A stretch of DNA of 64,000 nt from Polyangiaceae bacterium (GTDB lineage: Bacteria > Myxococcota_A > Polyangia > Polyangiales > Polyangiaceae), in assembly GCA_016712345.1 (NCBI GenBank), contig JADJRH010000001.1, positions 4,216,001 to 4,280,000 on the forward strand. The letters run 5' to 3'. A program made the position numbers and the translations under genes. Position 1 is the first letter of the stretch. Each line of letters starts with the position of its first letter. A model generated the notes under the pieces. That model saw only the letters and a program-made list of their open reading frames with translations. It made no database searches and had not been told where the DNA came from. Below are positions 8,585 to 17,662 of this stretch, one piece after another.

Positions 8585-11500
8585 GACCAACCTCCCCTCG
8601 CAGATCCTGTTCAAACGCATTGATTGGGGTATCGCGCTCATCTTGAAAATAACCCAATTCGAGCTGGTCTGCCTCATGGGTCACGCGCACCAGGAGCTGC
8701 TCTAATCGGGTAACGTCCGTATCAACGTTACCCAACAGCACATCGTCCTCCACAGTCAGGTCATACTGCCGTTCTTCTTTCGTTTGAATGGCACCCACCC
8801 GGCAGAAAAGGCGTGCCACCAGTCCTTGCAACGCGCCGCCTTCATCGGTGCCTACCCGACCAACCGGGCTGATGCATCGCACCACCGGCCGGCCAAGGTC
8901 AAACTTCAACAGAAGAGTAAAGGGCTGAATGCGCCCGTTGGGCAGCTTCGCCGTCCCGAGGAGCGACCCGGTGGGCGAATTGGGGCTCCATTCAACGGAT
9001 AACGCTGTGAACTTTTGATTCAACAACCTACCAAAACGTGCCATCAGTTGGGTACTCTGTTGGTCGTCCACGGCAAGTGAAACCGTTGACCCTCGGACCG
9101 CGGTTTCAGGCACCGGAAAGGCACTCTTGAGTGGCTCTCGAATCGCTGGAACGCGCTTTCTGCCCGACACCATCTCACGCCCAACCTCAATGCGTTTGTC
9201 CTCCGTTACAGGCACCGTGAGACCCTCGTGCATCAGCCTCAGAAACGTGTTCATTCGGTCAAGCACCCGCTCCACCTGGAGCACTTCGATTGTGTCTTCC
9301 AGGTATGGGAAAAACACTTGAAGCCAGTCCTCTCCCGGTACTTCCCCCAATGCGCACGGGAGCTTTCTATCCGTGAGGGATCGAACTCGATCTACCCGTC
9401 CAATCCGCTGCTCCATCGACGACGCAGTCCATGAAATGCCGTAGTGATGAACATGGGAGCAAAACGTGTGCAGGTCTTCGCCTTCTTGTAGAAGATCGGT
9501 TGTGACCAGCACGAATGGGTAGCCGGGCATTCGAAACTGCTTCACAGCCGTCTGACTCACCTTGCCAAACATGCCCGCCGTTGGCTGTTGTTTTCGCAGC
9601 AAATTAGACATCAACCGTGTCGACTCTCCGAGAGTTATCGTGCGCGCGTCGGGAATGTTCACATCCACAATCAGGTTAAACTCGGAGGAGATCGCTTCAA
9701 GCTCATGAAATGCACCAAACCCCGCCTTATTGTCCAATCGACTTTGAGCGGTGAGCAACGCCACATACTCGCGGATCAGGTTGACATGTGTCCCATCCGA
9801 TTCGCGATCCATACTTTCGCCCGCCTCAGCTCCGACCTCTTTTCGCGACTCGAATGTGCTGCGCCCCGACATTGCCACCAGGTAAAGATCAATAAACGCG
9901 TGGCCCAGGCGCGCAGCGCTGGAAAGCAGTTCACCCCGCAACTCCTGTTCTCGAAACGCGATCCTGAAACTCTCGGGCGTCGAGTCTGGTAGGGAGGGGA
10001 CCGGCCAGATCCGACGACGAAGTTCATCGTTTTCAGGTTCTCTTAGCGTGGTAAAAAAGGTGGTCCGCTCCAAAGCATTGGCAATTTCGGGTGGAGCCTC
10101 CCGGGCGGGCAGATGAACCGATGATACCGCATATCGCTCCTGGAGTATTACAGCCGCCTTCCATGACAACGAGCCGCAATCGGCGTCTCGAAGCAACTCC
10201 AGCGCAGCCGCTTGGGATGCCTCCATTCGTGCCGCACGGGTGATCACTTTGGCTCTTCGACTCAGGTATTTGGCGGCGCGTTCCCGTATTCGCTGACTCG
10301 CCTCGTTCGGCGAAATTCCCACAGCCAGCGACAATGAATCGAGAACCTGCCCCGGTTTTGCGCCCAACAAGTCCATCACATGATTGTGGGCGAAAAATGT
10401 GGAGTAAGCGCCGCTGCCGGATAAAAATCTACCCTGCAAGTTGGCACCGCTCAAAAGGCCTCTGGGCCCCTCCCCCCTAAAAAACCAAGCAAAAAACGTA
10501 TCAATCCCACCCGGATCCTGCCCTTCGTCAGCTGAGTTTTGGGTTGTGGACTGAGCGCTGTCGTCCACTGCGGCGCCCGCCGCTTCGCTCTTTTCGCGTT
10601 TGTACCGCTCCACAACGGCATCAAAAGGCGTTTTCAATTCAGGCGTGAGCCGCTCTTTCAGATGGCATACAATCCAGTCGTTGTAGCGCTCATCGAGTTT
10701 GCGTTTTAGCTCCTTTACAGATCCCACACGCCGAACAAACACGAGGTGTTTGGTTCCGGTAATCCACGTGGATGCCAACCTTTCTACTACGGCATCCATC
10801 TTGGGATGGGGCATTTCTTTGCCGAATTTCTTCTTGTACTTTTTGGCGAGCCGGTTGACATCGTGCACGTCAATTCCGTCCCGCTCGGCGGGAACATCCG
10901 TTTGTTCCGGGTCGTCGAAAATGGCCGCTTCACCGTCGTCCCGCTTGATTTTGGCCGTCTGCAAAAAACTCTCGAACGAAGCCAACATGCCAATTTGAAA
11001 CGACCGATTGAACTGCTTTTTGCCCAGCAGTTCACTCACCTTTTTTTGGATTAAGGCAATCACCAGCCGTTGATGAAGATCGGTCACGCGAATGGGATGG
11101 TCGTGCTCGTGTACACCACCGGCTCGCCATTCACGCCGGTACATGTTTTTTGTATGCTCTCTGTTGCCAACTGGAATGGAGGTTACCCGTCGAACAAGAA
11201 AGCGTCCGGCCACTTCCTTTTTTCGCTCTTCTGAAACCGACTCGTTGCGCAGATCGCTGAAATCGTCGGCTAAGCCGAACATATCCAATTGATTCCAAAG
11301 TTGACGGTAGGTTTCTTCGATGGGTGTGGCCGACAGAAAGAGTACACGTCCGGCGCGGGAACCATAGTTGGGAAACAGCTTCGGATCGGGCCTGTCGTCC
11401 GCGGGCGCCCTCCCAAAAATCTCTCCCAATACCTGATTTCTCGCGGAACCGGTCGTGCTGAATCCATGTTTCAGGTTGTGCGCCTCGTCTACCACCACCA

Positions 11501-12098
11501 GGTCAAATCGAGGCAGAGCGCACCCCACCGCACGGGCGAAATTTTTCTTAAAACCTTGTTTACTTTTTAAGTTGAAAACCTCGTCGTCAAACCATGGAAG
11601 AAGCTCGCGAAGATCGTCGCGGAACTTCTTCCATCCATCGGAATTTTCACCAAGTGCCAAGCTGAAGCTGGGTAGGCGAACAAAAAAGTCGCGATTGGGG
11701 TCAAGTGTCGTTTCATACACAAGACCGAGAAGGTTGTCACAGTGTACAAGTGCGCGAGCTGGGCGGCCCTCCAACCCTCTTACCCGGAAGTCGCTGAATT
11801 GGACATTGTGAGCCGTAAAGTTGAGCAGCTCCTTTTGCCATTTGTTTTGGATGTTCTCGCGCGGAGCAATAAAAAGAACGCGAAACTGGGGGTTAAAGTG
11901 CCTGAAGAGCGCCACCGCACCAAGTGCCACATAGGTCTTACCCATCCCAACTTCGTCGGCAAGGTAAGCTACCCGATGCGTTTCTAGAATATTGTGAATG
12001 GCCACCGCTCCGCGAAGTTGCTCTTCGGCGCGCGGACCTTCACCGATGCGCTTTCCAAAGTTGAGTAGAGCCCGGGCGGCTTCCAGTTCGATGGTCAT
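8574..12098 (-). CDS. SNF2-type DEAD/H helicase of a putative defence operon
   Basis: A 1174-residue superfamily 2 helicase. The N-terminal RecA-like domain has Walker A ADEVGMGKT near 48-55, motif II VDEAH at 203-207 and motif III LSATP near 255-259. The second RecA-like domain has LLQEGEDLHTF and EQRIGRVDRV near 870-905. Between them lies a roughly 550-residue insertion rich in charged helices, far larger than in ordinary Swi2/Snf2 or RapA proteins. The last 150 residues look like a YbjN/secretion-chaperone-like module. The ATG at 12098 overlaps the stop of the preceding PLD gene as ATGA. Such ATPases translocate on double-stranded nucleic acid. With a PLD neighbour, a role in recognising and processing foreign DNA is likely. 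DrmD of DISARM and the helicase of Azaca are comparisons to test. Confidence 0.85.
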   Translation of the reverse strand: MTIELEAARALLNFGKRIGEGPRAEEQLRGAVAIHNILETHRVAYLADEVGMGKTYVALGAVALFRHFNPQFRVLFIAPRENIQNKWQKELLNFTAHNVQFSDFRVRGLEGRPARALVHCDNLLGLVYETTLDPNRDFFVRLPSFSLALGENSDGWKKFRDDLRELLPWFDDEVFNLKSKQGFKKNFARAVGCALPRFDLVVVDEAHNLKHGFSTTGSARNQVLGEIFGRAPADDRPDPKLFPNYGSRAGRVLFLSATPIEETYRQLWNQLDMFGLADDFSDLRNESVSEERKKEVAGRFLVRRVTSIPVGNREHTKNMYRREWRAGGVHEHDHPIRVTDLHQRLVIALIQKKVSELLGKKQFNRSFQIGMLASFESFLQTAKIKRDDGEAAIFDDPEQTDVPAERDGIDVHDVNRLAKKYKKKFGKEMPHPKMDAVVERLASTWITGTKHLVFVRRVGSVKELKRKLDERYNDWIVCHLKERLTPELKTPFDAVVERYKREKSEAAGAAVDDSAQSTTQNSADEGQDPGGIDTFFAWFFRGEGPRGLLSGANLQGRFLSGSGAYSTFFAHNHVMDLLGAKPGQVLDSLSLAVGISPNEASQRIRERAAKYLSRRAKVITRAARMEASQAAALELLRDADCGSLSWKAAVILQERYAVSSVHLPAREAPPEIANALERTTFFTTLREPENDELRRRIWPVPSLPDSTPESFRIAFREQELRGELLSSAARLGHAFIDLYLVAMSGRSTFESRKEVGAEAGESMDRESDGTHVNLIREYVALLTAQSRLDNKAGFGAFHELEAISSEFNLIVDVNIPDARTITLGESTRLMSNLLRKQQPTAGMFGKVSQTAVKQFRMPGYPFVLVTTDLLQEGEDLHTFCSHVHHYGISWTASSMEQRIGRVDRVRSLTDRKLPCALGEVPGEDWLQVFFPYLEDTIEVLQVERVLDRMNTFLRLMHEGLTVPVTEDKRIEVGREMVSGRKRVPAIREPLKSAFPVPETAVRGSTVSLAVDDQQSTQLMARFGRLLNQKFTALSVEWSPNSPTGSLLGTAKLPNGRIQPFTLLLKFDLGRPVVRCISPVGRVGTDEGGALQGLVARLFCRVGAIQTKEERQYDLTVEDDVLLGNVDTDVTRLEQLLVRVTHEADQLELGYFQDERDTPINAFEQDLRGEVGREN

Positions 12099-14161
12099 GT
12101 TTCCTCCTCCTCGATCGCCTCGGCCCTTTTAAGAAACCACTTTTCAAACCATTCTAAAAATTCGGGCATGTCGGCCGCGCTTGAAGCGATGGATGCACGC
12201 AGCGGTTCTACCCGTTCCAAAATGGAGTTCAGTGCCTTGCGGTCGTCACGGTGTTCCGCAAAATATGGGGGATAGTCTTTTTCCAGTTCGTTCAAAATCT
12301 GACGGGCGCAAAGGGTAACCACGTATGGCTCCAATCCGTCGCCCCGTTGGGCTTCCACTTCGTTTAGAACGCGTTCCAACAGGGTGCCGAGTGAGTCGTA
12401 TTTTTTTCCAAACAGGCGGTAGTCAGCTTCGCCAAACCTTTCCTGTTCAAGAGCCTGTCGAACATGATCTTCCAAGCACGAAAAGGCATGAAAAATGCCC
12501 GCAAATCGATCAAACAGAGTATCCATCGTAGCAAGCGGGGCGAGTTTTGCCGTGAACGGATCGTCTTCCAAGGTTATTGAGGTGATCGCCTGACCGGCCA
12601 AAAACTCATCCCGTTGTTCGGGGGTCAAAAGAGCCCAGTAGCGCAAAATGTCGGCGGCGCTTAGTTCATTGAGCAGCGAGGGTTTGTGGGACATTCCTTC
12701 TTCCTGAACCAATAAAAACGTGGGTTCAGGTTTTTCACCCACCACCTCGAGAATGGAGGTGGAAACAAGCACGCCTTCAAGGGCTTTGGCTTGGGCTGCG
12801 TTCAGCGGTGTCCATGAACGCGGAGCAAGAGTTCCAAGTGCGACCATCTCCACCCCACCGTGCAGCAGGTTGAGACTGGGCGATGGTTGAGCATCATCCC
12901 ACCGAGCTTCGGCCCGATGGGTATTCCAATAATAGCGTACCGCCAACTTTGTACCGCCTTCGGTGGCGGCATCTTCCTTCTCGCTCCGGGGCGTAAAGGT
13001 TTTGGGGCGTGTGGTTTCCACCTCCAGCCAAAAGTCAGGCCGTTTCGTTTCTTGAATTTCTACCAAAAAACCTGACTCCCAATTTCCGCCATCGCCGCCC
13101 AGTCGGAAGCCCGGAGTAGTCAGGTTGGCAGAACCCACATACAGCACTTCACGCCCTTTGCGCTTGGGTTCAAAAAAACGGTACACCTTGGCGTGCACGG
13201 TTCGATGCTTGACTTCCTGTCCTCGCCCCATTTGAAGGAGAGCGTCGGGTACACTTCCCCATGTGGTAGACTTTTGTGACGCTACCCATTCATAAAAGGG
13301 TTTTGAACACAGAGCCTCCCCGCCATTGCCGGTGGGTAGAAAAACGCGCACCTCGGTGGGTGAAAAGGCGTCAATCAAAGCCTTCAACGGCTTTGAATCT
13401 GCCGCTTGATCGAGGTAGGGCGAAATCACTTCAAGGCACATCCCTTCAAGCGATGCGCCAGCCACACTTTTAATAAAATCGGGCACGCTCGCGTTACCGT
13501 CGTGGAAGTGCGGCCACGAAACACGGGCGCCTGAACGTCGAACGCGCTCCTCGGTGTCTTTCAAAAATGAACGAATCAGATTGATCGCGCCGTGCTCGGC
13601 GCGCAGTTCGTCGTTGGGGCGTCTGCCTTCCGCCGCTCTCACAAGAGCGTTCAGATAGTCGATCAGCACGTCTTTCAGGGTTGTGGACGAGCGCTCGGCG
13701 ACTTCTTCCACGTGGGCAACCTCTACGTTTTCCCACCAACCTGCGCGGGTTAGATTGGCCGAAAGGCATGCGCAAAGCAGTGTTTTGGGATGGTTTCCGT
13801 CTTTGTCGGGCTCAACCGCCTCAACCAACGCAAAAACATTCTTGGGGTGAAAGATCCCGGTCGGTTGAAAAATGGGAATGCGCTTTACGTCGAGTTTGGC
13901 CGCGCCTCCACCCGCCACCAGGCCATGCCGATCGTAGTATACGGCGATTTTACCCGAGAGCGGCCGGATTCTATCTTCGAGCTGAACCAGCTTTACCGCG
14001 GCCGCGTGACTGAACGCGGAGGGTAAGAATATGGGTAAGATCTCCGTTTCAAAAAATGCCGGTTCAAACCGAAACGTCGTGAAGACCGCGGCCAAGAGGC
14101 GCCGACCGTTCATGCGTTCTTCAAAGTGCTCTGAAAGCACGGCCTGCGGAGGTGTACTCAT
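12095..14161 (-). CDS. Dual-HxK phospholipase D-superfamily protein (putative nuclease)
   Basis: A 688-residue protein with two PLD half-sites. The first has H105-P-K107 followed by SANLT with Asn136. The second has H323-A-K325 followed by GSANLT with Asn346. The HxK...Asn form without the usual Asp resembles Tdp1-type and some nuclease-type PLD enzymes, which act through a phospho-histidine intermediate. The C-terminal 250 residues are helical and acidic, possibly for partner binding. The ATG at 14161 overlaps the upstream stop (ATGA); a longer open frame to 14422 runs into the previous gene and is not used. Its own stop overlaps the helicase start in the same way. All four genes of this operon therefore overlap, which suggests a complex with fixed stoichiometry. 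Confidence 0.85.
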   Translation of the reverse strand: MSTPPQAVLSEHFEERMNGRRLLAAVFTTFRFEPAFFETEILPIFLPSAFSHAAAVKLVQLEDRIRPLSGKIAVYYDRHGLVAGGGAAKLDVKRIPIFQPTGIFHPKNVFALVEAVEPDKDGNHPKTLLCACLSANLTRAGWWENVEVAHVEEVAERSSTTLKDVLIDYLNALVRAAEGRRPNDELRAEHGAINLIRSFLKDTEERVRRSGARVSWPHFHDGNASVPDFIKSVAGASLEGMCLEVISPYLDQAADSKPLKALIDAFSPTEVRVFLPTGNGGEALCSKPFYEWVASQKSTTWGSVPDALLQMGRGQEVKHRTVHAKVYRFFEPKRKGREVLYVGSANLTTPGFRLGGDGGNWESGFLVEIQETKRPDFWLEVETTRPKTFTPRSEKEDAATEGGTKLAVRYYWNTHRAEARWDDAQPSPSLNLLHGGVEMVALGTLAPRSWTPLNAAQAKALEGVLVSTSILEVVGEKPEPTFLLVQEEGMSHKPSLLNELSAADILRYWALLTPEQRDEFLAGQAITSITLEDDPFTAKLAPLATMDTLFDRFAGIFHAFSCLEDHVRQALEQERFGEADYRLFGKKYDSLGTLLERVLNEVEAQRGDGLEPYVVTLCARQILNELEKDYPPYFAEHRDDRKALNSILERVEPLRASIASSAADMPEFLEWFEKWFLKRAEAIEEEET

Positions 14162-15492
14162 TGGTCGCCTCGCAACGCTGCTGCGACGGCGCGCAGCGAT
14201 TGGATAAAATACGCGTGACGCCAAATCGATGGTATTTCCGTGCCCGATGGCAATCTTGTCCGTCCGGCATCCAATACTCGACTGATCAGTTTGCCATCTT
14301 GAACCGAGGCCCATGGCGCCCCCGAGCCTCGCGTTTTCATAACGGCCGCGTTTTGCGCCAGGAGCAAATGGACGGCATCTTCGTAGTGCCCATGGCAAAG
14401 AGCTTGGGCCAGTTGAACCCAACGTTGCCCTCCGGCCGCATCATCCGACCAAATCCGCAGTTCAGGTTCCATCCTTTCGGTGGCTTCCGGGCTGATCGTG
14501 CCTGAAAGACCGGCCCCCCAGTGTCGGCGCACGTCGTCGGCGATCTTGCTGGGCGCCTGCCCATCACACGCCAGAATATAGTCAAAAAGCGCCCCTGAAG
14601 GCGCCAATAGGGCCTCGGCCGTGCAGATACGCTCCAGTCGAAATGCCAGCGATTGGCCGACCTCACCTCGGTTGACGGCTCTTTTGCCGATGTCGCGAAT
14701 TGACATCAGCGATGGGGTCCACTCCGCATACTTCAGGGTAGATCCGAGCAGTTCAGCAAAGAGCCTTTGCCTTCCCTGTGTACCTCGGGTGGGATCTCTA
14801 TCGTCCGGCCCGCCGTGCAAAAGGTGTTCTGTATAGAGCGCTATTTCAGGGTTTCGCAGCTTTTTTAGAACGTGCGCGACTGCTCGCAGTATACCCTGGT
14901 CCTTTGAACCGTCCCGCACATCAATGACAGGCTCGGCGGCGGACAGACGATCGGTAATCAACCCAACCGCGTGAGCCGTGAAAGAGTTGAGGGCGGGCAA
15001 TAAGCTGCGTTCAACCACCTCGCGCGCTGCGGGGGTTAATCTCGTAGGATTCCCCTCTAGAAGATTCGATGCAGCGCAGGGAACAGTATAGAGACCCCAG
15101 AGCCCGTACACTTTTTGATCCGCAAGAATCTGCGCATCTGGGTCGGTTCCAAGACGAATCTTCGTCCCGTTTTCGAGGCGCTTTCTAACCCGCTCCGTAC
15201 CGCGAAACCCTCCATCGCCCAGAACGCATGTCCGCGCGTAGCCGACAAGCTGCTCCCACTTTAAGAAGGTTGTGAGCGCAGAATGATTGCCGGCTTTTTC
15301 TTCGACCCTTTCAGCAAAACACTGACCGAGAAGCCGAACGGTAAAATCTGTGACCGAATCGGTCACCGTTGTCAGGTTTGCAATCACGTGCCGACCGAGG
15401 CGCGTCCAAAGAGGTTGTGCGCCCAGCGGATCACGCGAACCTTTGACTTGCGCCCGAGAGTCGAGTTTCGTGAGAAATGGTGTGGTCAACAT
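14158..15492 (-). CDS. Unknown 444-residue protein, first gene of the helicase-PLD operon
   Basis: The first gene of the four-gene minus-strand operon, starting at the ATG at 15492 just downstream of a good promoter-like sequence. I recognise no catalytic motif. The N-terminal 70 residues include a segment reading RDPLGAQPLWTRLGRHV and a following NLTTVTDS stretch that look conserved in style. The rest is mostly helical with Arg/Glu-rich segments. There is no signal peptide or membrane segment, so it is cytoplasmic. Its position, and the ATGA overlap with the PLD gene, make it a probable sensor or core subunit of the same system. Function unknown. Confidence 0.7.
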   Translation of the reverse strand: MLTTPFLTKLDSRAQVKGSRDPLGAQPLWTRLGRHVIANLTTVTDSVTDFTVRLLGQCFAERVEEKAGNHSALTTFLKWEQLVGYARTCVLGDGGFRGTERVRKRLENGTKIRLGTDPDAQILADQKVYGLWGLYTVPCAASNLLEGNPTRLTPAAREVVERSLLPALNSFTAHAVGLITDRLSAAEPVIDVRDGSKDQGILRAVAHVLKKLRNPEIALYTEHLLHGGPDDRDPTRGTQGRQRLFAELLGSTLKYAEWTPSLMSIRDIGKRAVNRGEVGQSLAFRLERICTAEALLAPSGALFDYILACDGQAPSKIADDVRRHWGAGLSGTISPEATERMEPELRIWSDDAAGGQRWVQLAQALCHGHYEDAVHLLLAQNAAVMKTRGSGAPWASVQDGKLISRVLDAGRTRLPSGTEIPSIWRHAYFIQSLRAVAAALRGDQ

Positions 15493-15506
15493 GCGGCGTA
15501 ACCAAT

Positions 15507-15534
15507 AGTATACACCGGTTGCGCCTTCTTGGAA
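15507..15534 (-). promoter_or_regulatory. Probable sigma-70-type promoter of the helicase-PLD operon
   Basis: On the minus strand TTCCAA (15534-15529) and TATACT (15512-15507) are separated by 16 bases, with TG just before the -10 box. The ATG of the first operon gene lies 14 bases beyond the -10 box, so any leader would be very short. No clear ribosome site precedes that ATG, which would fit near-leaderless translation. Read by eye only. Confidence 0.4.
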
Positions 15535-15568
15535 GTACTTGTGGTCCTACATCACCTCGTGGGGCCTT

Positions 15569-16651
15569 TTACGGCCCGCACAAGGCAGGATTGGGCGCCG
15601 GAGGCAATGGGTACGCATCTGTAGCGGTTTTGGCAAACTCACACTGAAGGTCGTCTTCTTTGCACCCGCCTTGGGAGATGCAGTTTCCGTTCGCGTCGGT
15701 GCCCTGACATTGGCATTCTAGGTCGTCGGGAGCGCAGATCTCCACAAGCTCCATCATCCCTTCATCTTCGTGGTTGAGTTTGTGGCAGTGGAGTACAAAT
15801 TGTCCTGTGTACGTTTTAAAGTGGGTGAGAATGTCGCGCGCCCCGTCTTCAACCTGAACCCACATGGTGTCGCGAAAATGTGCAAAGTTGGGCTCTTTGT
15901 TGGAGTTATTGGGGCATACCAAAAAGGGGTTAATGTGAATGTGAAAGGGGTGACCGTCAAACGCTCTAATTTCCCACCGTTCAGATGTGCCTGCCACAGC
16001 GACTCGGTCGCTTCGGTATCCCCGGAGGCGCCGGTCATCAAATCGGCGGCAACTGATGTTGGGGTCGGGGCACAAACATATGGGCGCATCCGGGTCAATT
16101 TCGTGGGGATTTTGAGCGGGATCGCAGCTCATGAGCGATACGTCACCTGTCAGATCGGGAGGTTGTGAACCGGGGGTTGGAACAAGCAGCACCAATTTTT
16201 GGTGAACAGTTTTTACAGTATCGCAGCTCACTGTTGTTTTCTGACCATCCACAATCGCTTCCCAGCTTGTGGGAGGGGCCAGGGCCGTCACCTCGGCCTC
16301 GTTGGGTAGATTCACCTCGGTGGGATCGCCCGCGGCGGGGTCCACATCCACAATCGCGATCACACTTCCTGTCAGGTCGTTGGGGCGTCTACCCACCAGG
16401 CAAAGCGTTTGTTTTTCGGCGGGCATTTTTACCATCAGGTCTACCCTGTATCCTGGAGATACCCACACGGTGTCACTCTTAAAAAATTGGGGAAGGGTAA
16501 TGCCGTCGCGGGCGATTTGAGTTGTCTCAATGGGGGTAAGGTCAAAGTCGTTGCACTGAGCGTCTTTGGCAACGTGCAGTTTCATCCCCATTTCATCGGG
16601 ACTTCCGGCGTAGATCATTCGCCAGCGTTCTACCTGACTTGGGGGCGTCAC
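15569..16651 (-). CDS. Multicopper oxidase, C-terminal part (frame-split gene)
   Basis: About 360 codons carrying the C-terminal cupredoxin domains of a multicopper oxidase. The late copper motifs are intact: HPFHIHINPF for the type 2/3 sites, and HCHKLNHEDEGMM with the type 1 ligands His, Cys and Met. The reading frame begins in the -1 frame relative to the N-terminal part and overlaps it by four bases at 16648-16651. A free-standing start there (GTG) is possible but biologically odd, since this half lacks the first copper motifs and a signal peptide. The tail after the type 1 site is Cys/Asp-rich. It is best read together with the N-terminal part as one oxidase of about 650 residues. Confidence 0.75.
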   Translation of the reverse strand: MTPPSQVERWRMIYAGSPDEMGMKLHVAKDAQCNDFDLTPIETTQIARDGITLPQFFKSDTVWVSPGYRVDLMVKMPAEKQTLCLVGRRPNDLTGSVIAIVDVDPAAGDPTEVNLPNEAEVTALAPPTSWEAIVDGQKTTVSCDTVKTVHQKLVLLVPTPGSQPPDLTGDVSLMSCDPAQNPHEIDPDAPICLCPDPNISCRRFDDRRLRGYRSDRVAVAGTSERWEIRAFDGHPFHIHINPFLVCPNNSNKEPNFAHFRDTMWVQVEDGARDILTHFKTYTGQFVLHCHKLNHEDEGMMELVEICAPDDLECQCQGTDANGNCISQGGCKEDDLQCEFAKTATDAYPLPPAPNPALCGP

Positions 16652-17523
16652 AATGTGGGGCGGAGTTTGCCATTGATGAGCGTGGCTCGAAGGGTTTCAA
16701 TCGCCAAAAAGTCCAAACTGGAAAGGTTGTCTTCTGTACAGGTTTCCCCCTCGGCCAATTCACGCATGTTTTCGTGGTCAATGGGCACTTGGGTCATCAC
16801 CATAACGCGTTCTTTGGCGTTTTTTATACCTTCCACTTCATCGAGTGGACCTTCCATAATCAGGGCACCGGCCACTCCATCCATCACCTGAATGGCGGTG
16901 GAGCCGTGAATATGGGGGTGATACCAATTTGTGCCTTCGTGGTGGGTTTCATCTTCATCAATGTCCCAGCGGTATCGCGCAGACTGGCCGGAAGGTACAC
17001 TGATGAGAACGTTGTCACCGTAATATCGCTTTCCCTCCGCGCAGCCCGCGCCTTCACACGGGTCGTTCGGGTCGTCGGTGGCAAAGTTGGGTTGGACGTG
17101 CGCGCCGTGCGCGTGCAGGTTGGTCACGTTAAAGTCGTGACAACTGTGTTTGCCGTGTCCCATCATACTGGCGATTTCGCGATAATCGCTGTGAGTAAAG
17201 TCGTTGTATAAATCAACTTTGATTTTGCGGTTCGTGCCGGCGGGGATGCGTATTGTGGGACCGTTCAGCATTCCATTATAGGTTCGCAGGCAAAATCGCC
17301 TTCCATCCACTGTCACTTCAGCGGGCTTATAATGGAGTTCAACAACCCCGTCGGTGTTTGGCACAACTTCCGGTGAATCGACATAGGTTTCTACCGGTCC
17401 CTTTTGTCCCTCCGATTCGTCGTTGCAGCCTGTCAGACCGCCGGCCAAAAACATCGCGGCGGTGATGTTCGTCCAAATGGCAAATCTGCTGCCTACCCTA
17501 AAGAGATTGGTTGCCTGTCGCAT
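16648..17523 (-). CDS. Multicopper oxidase, N-terminal part with lipoprotein signal (frame-split gene)
   Basis: Starts at the ATG at 17523, a few bases after GGAGAGG, and opens with a signal peptide and lipobox-like LAGGLTGC. The first two copper motifs are present: NLHAHG and WYHPHIHG. The frame ends after LINGKLRPTL in a TGA at 16650-16648, exactly where multicopper oxidases normally continue into the second domain. That continuation is present in the -1 frame. Adding one base near 16652-16655 would restore the gene. No slippery heptamer was seen at the junction, so either a real frameshift mutation or a consensus error is more likely than programmed frameshifting. A LysR regulator is transcribed divergently. 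Confidence 0.75.
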   Translation of the reverse strand: MRQATNLFRVGSRFAIWTNITAAMFLAGGLTGCNDESEGQKGPVETYVDSPEVVPNTDGVVELHYKPAEVTVDGRRFCLRTYNGMLNGPTIRIPAGTNRKIKVDLYNDFTHSDYREIASMMGHGKHSCHDFNVTNLHAHGAHVQPNFATDDPNDPCEGAGCAEGKRYYGDNVLISVPSGQSARYRWDIDEDETHHEGTNWYHPHIHGSTAIQVMDGVAGALIMEGPLDEVEGIKNAKERVMVMTQVPIDHENMRELAEGETCTEDNLSSLDFLAIETLRATLINGKLRPTL

Positions 17524-17662
17524 TCGCCTCTCCGTGCATCGAAACATTGTGAGCGGTGTTTCGTGCGCGCAAACCACCCGCCGCACGAACGAAGAGAGAT
17601 AGGTCGTTTTTGCAGAACGTGATGGCCGAAGACGGTCACCCCTGGGTAGAATCCGGTCACCC

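Noticed and set aside
8210..15492. Calling the helicase-PLD operon DISARM or BREX
   Set aside because: No methyltransferase, DrmA/DrmB, PglZ or BrxC-like gene is present; only helicase and PLD parts are shared.
16640..16660. Programmed -1 frameshift in the multicopper oxidase
   Set aside because: The junction has no X XXY YYZ slippery heptamer; a mutation or consensus error is simpler.
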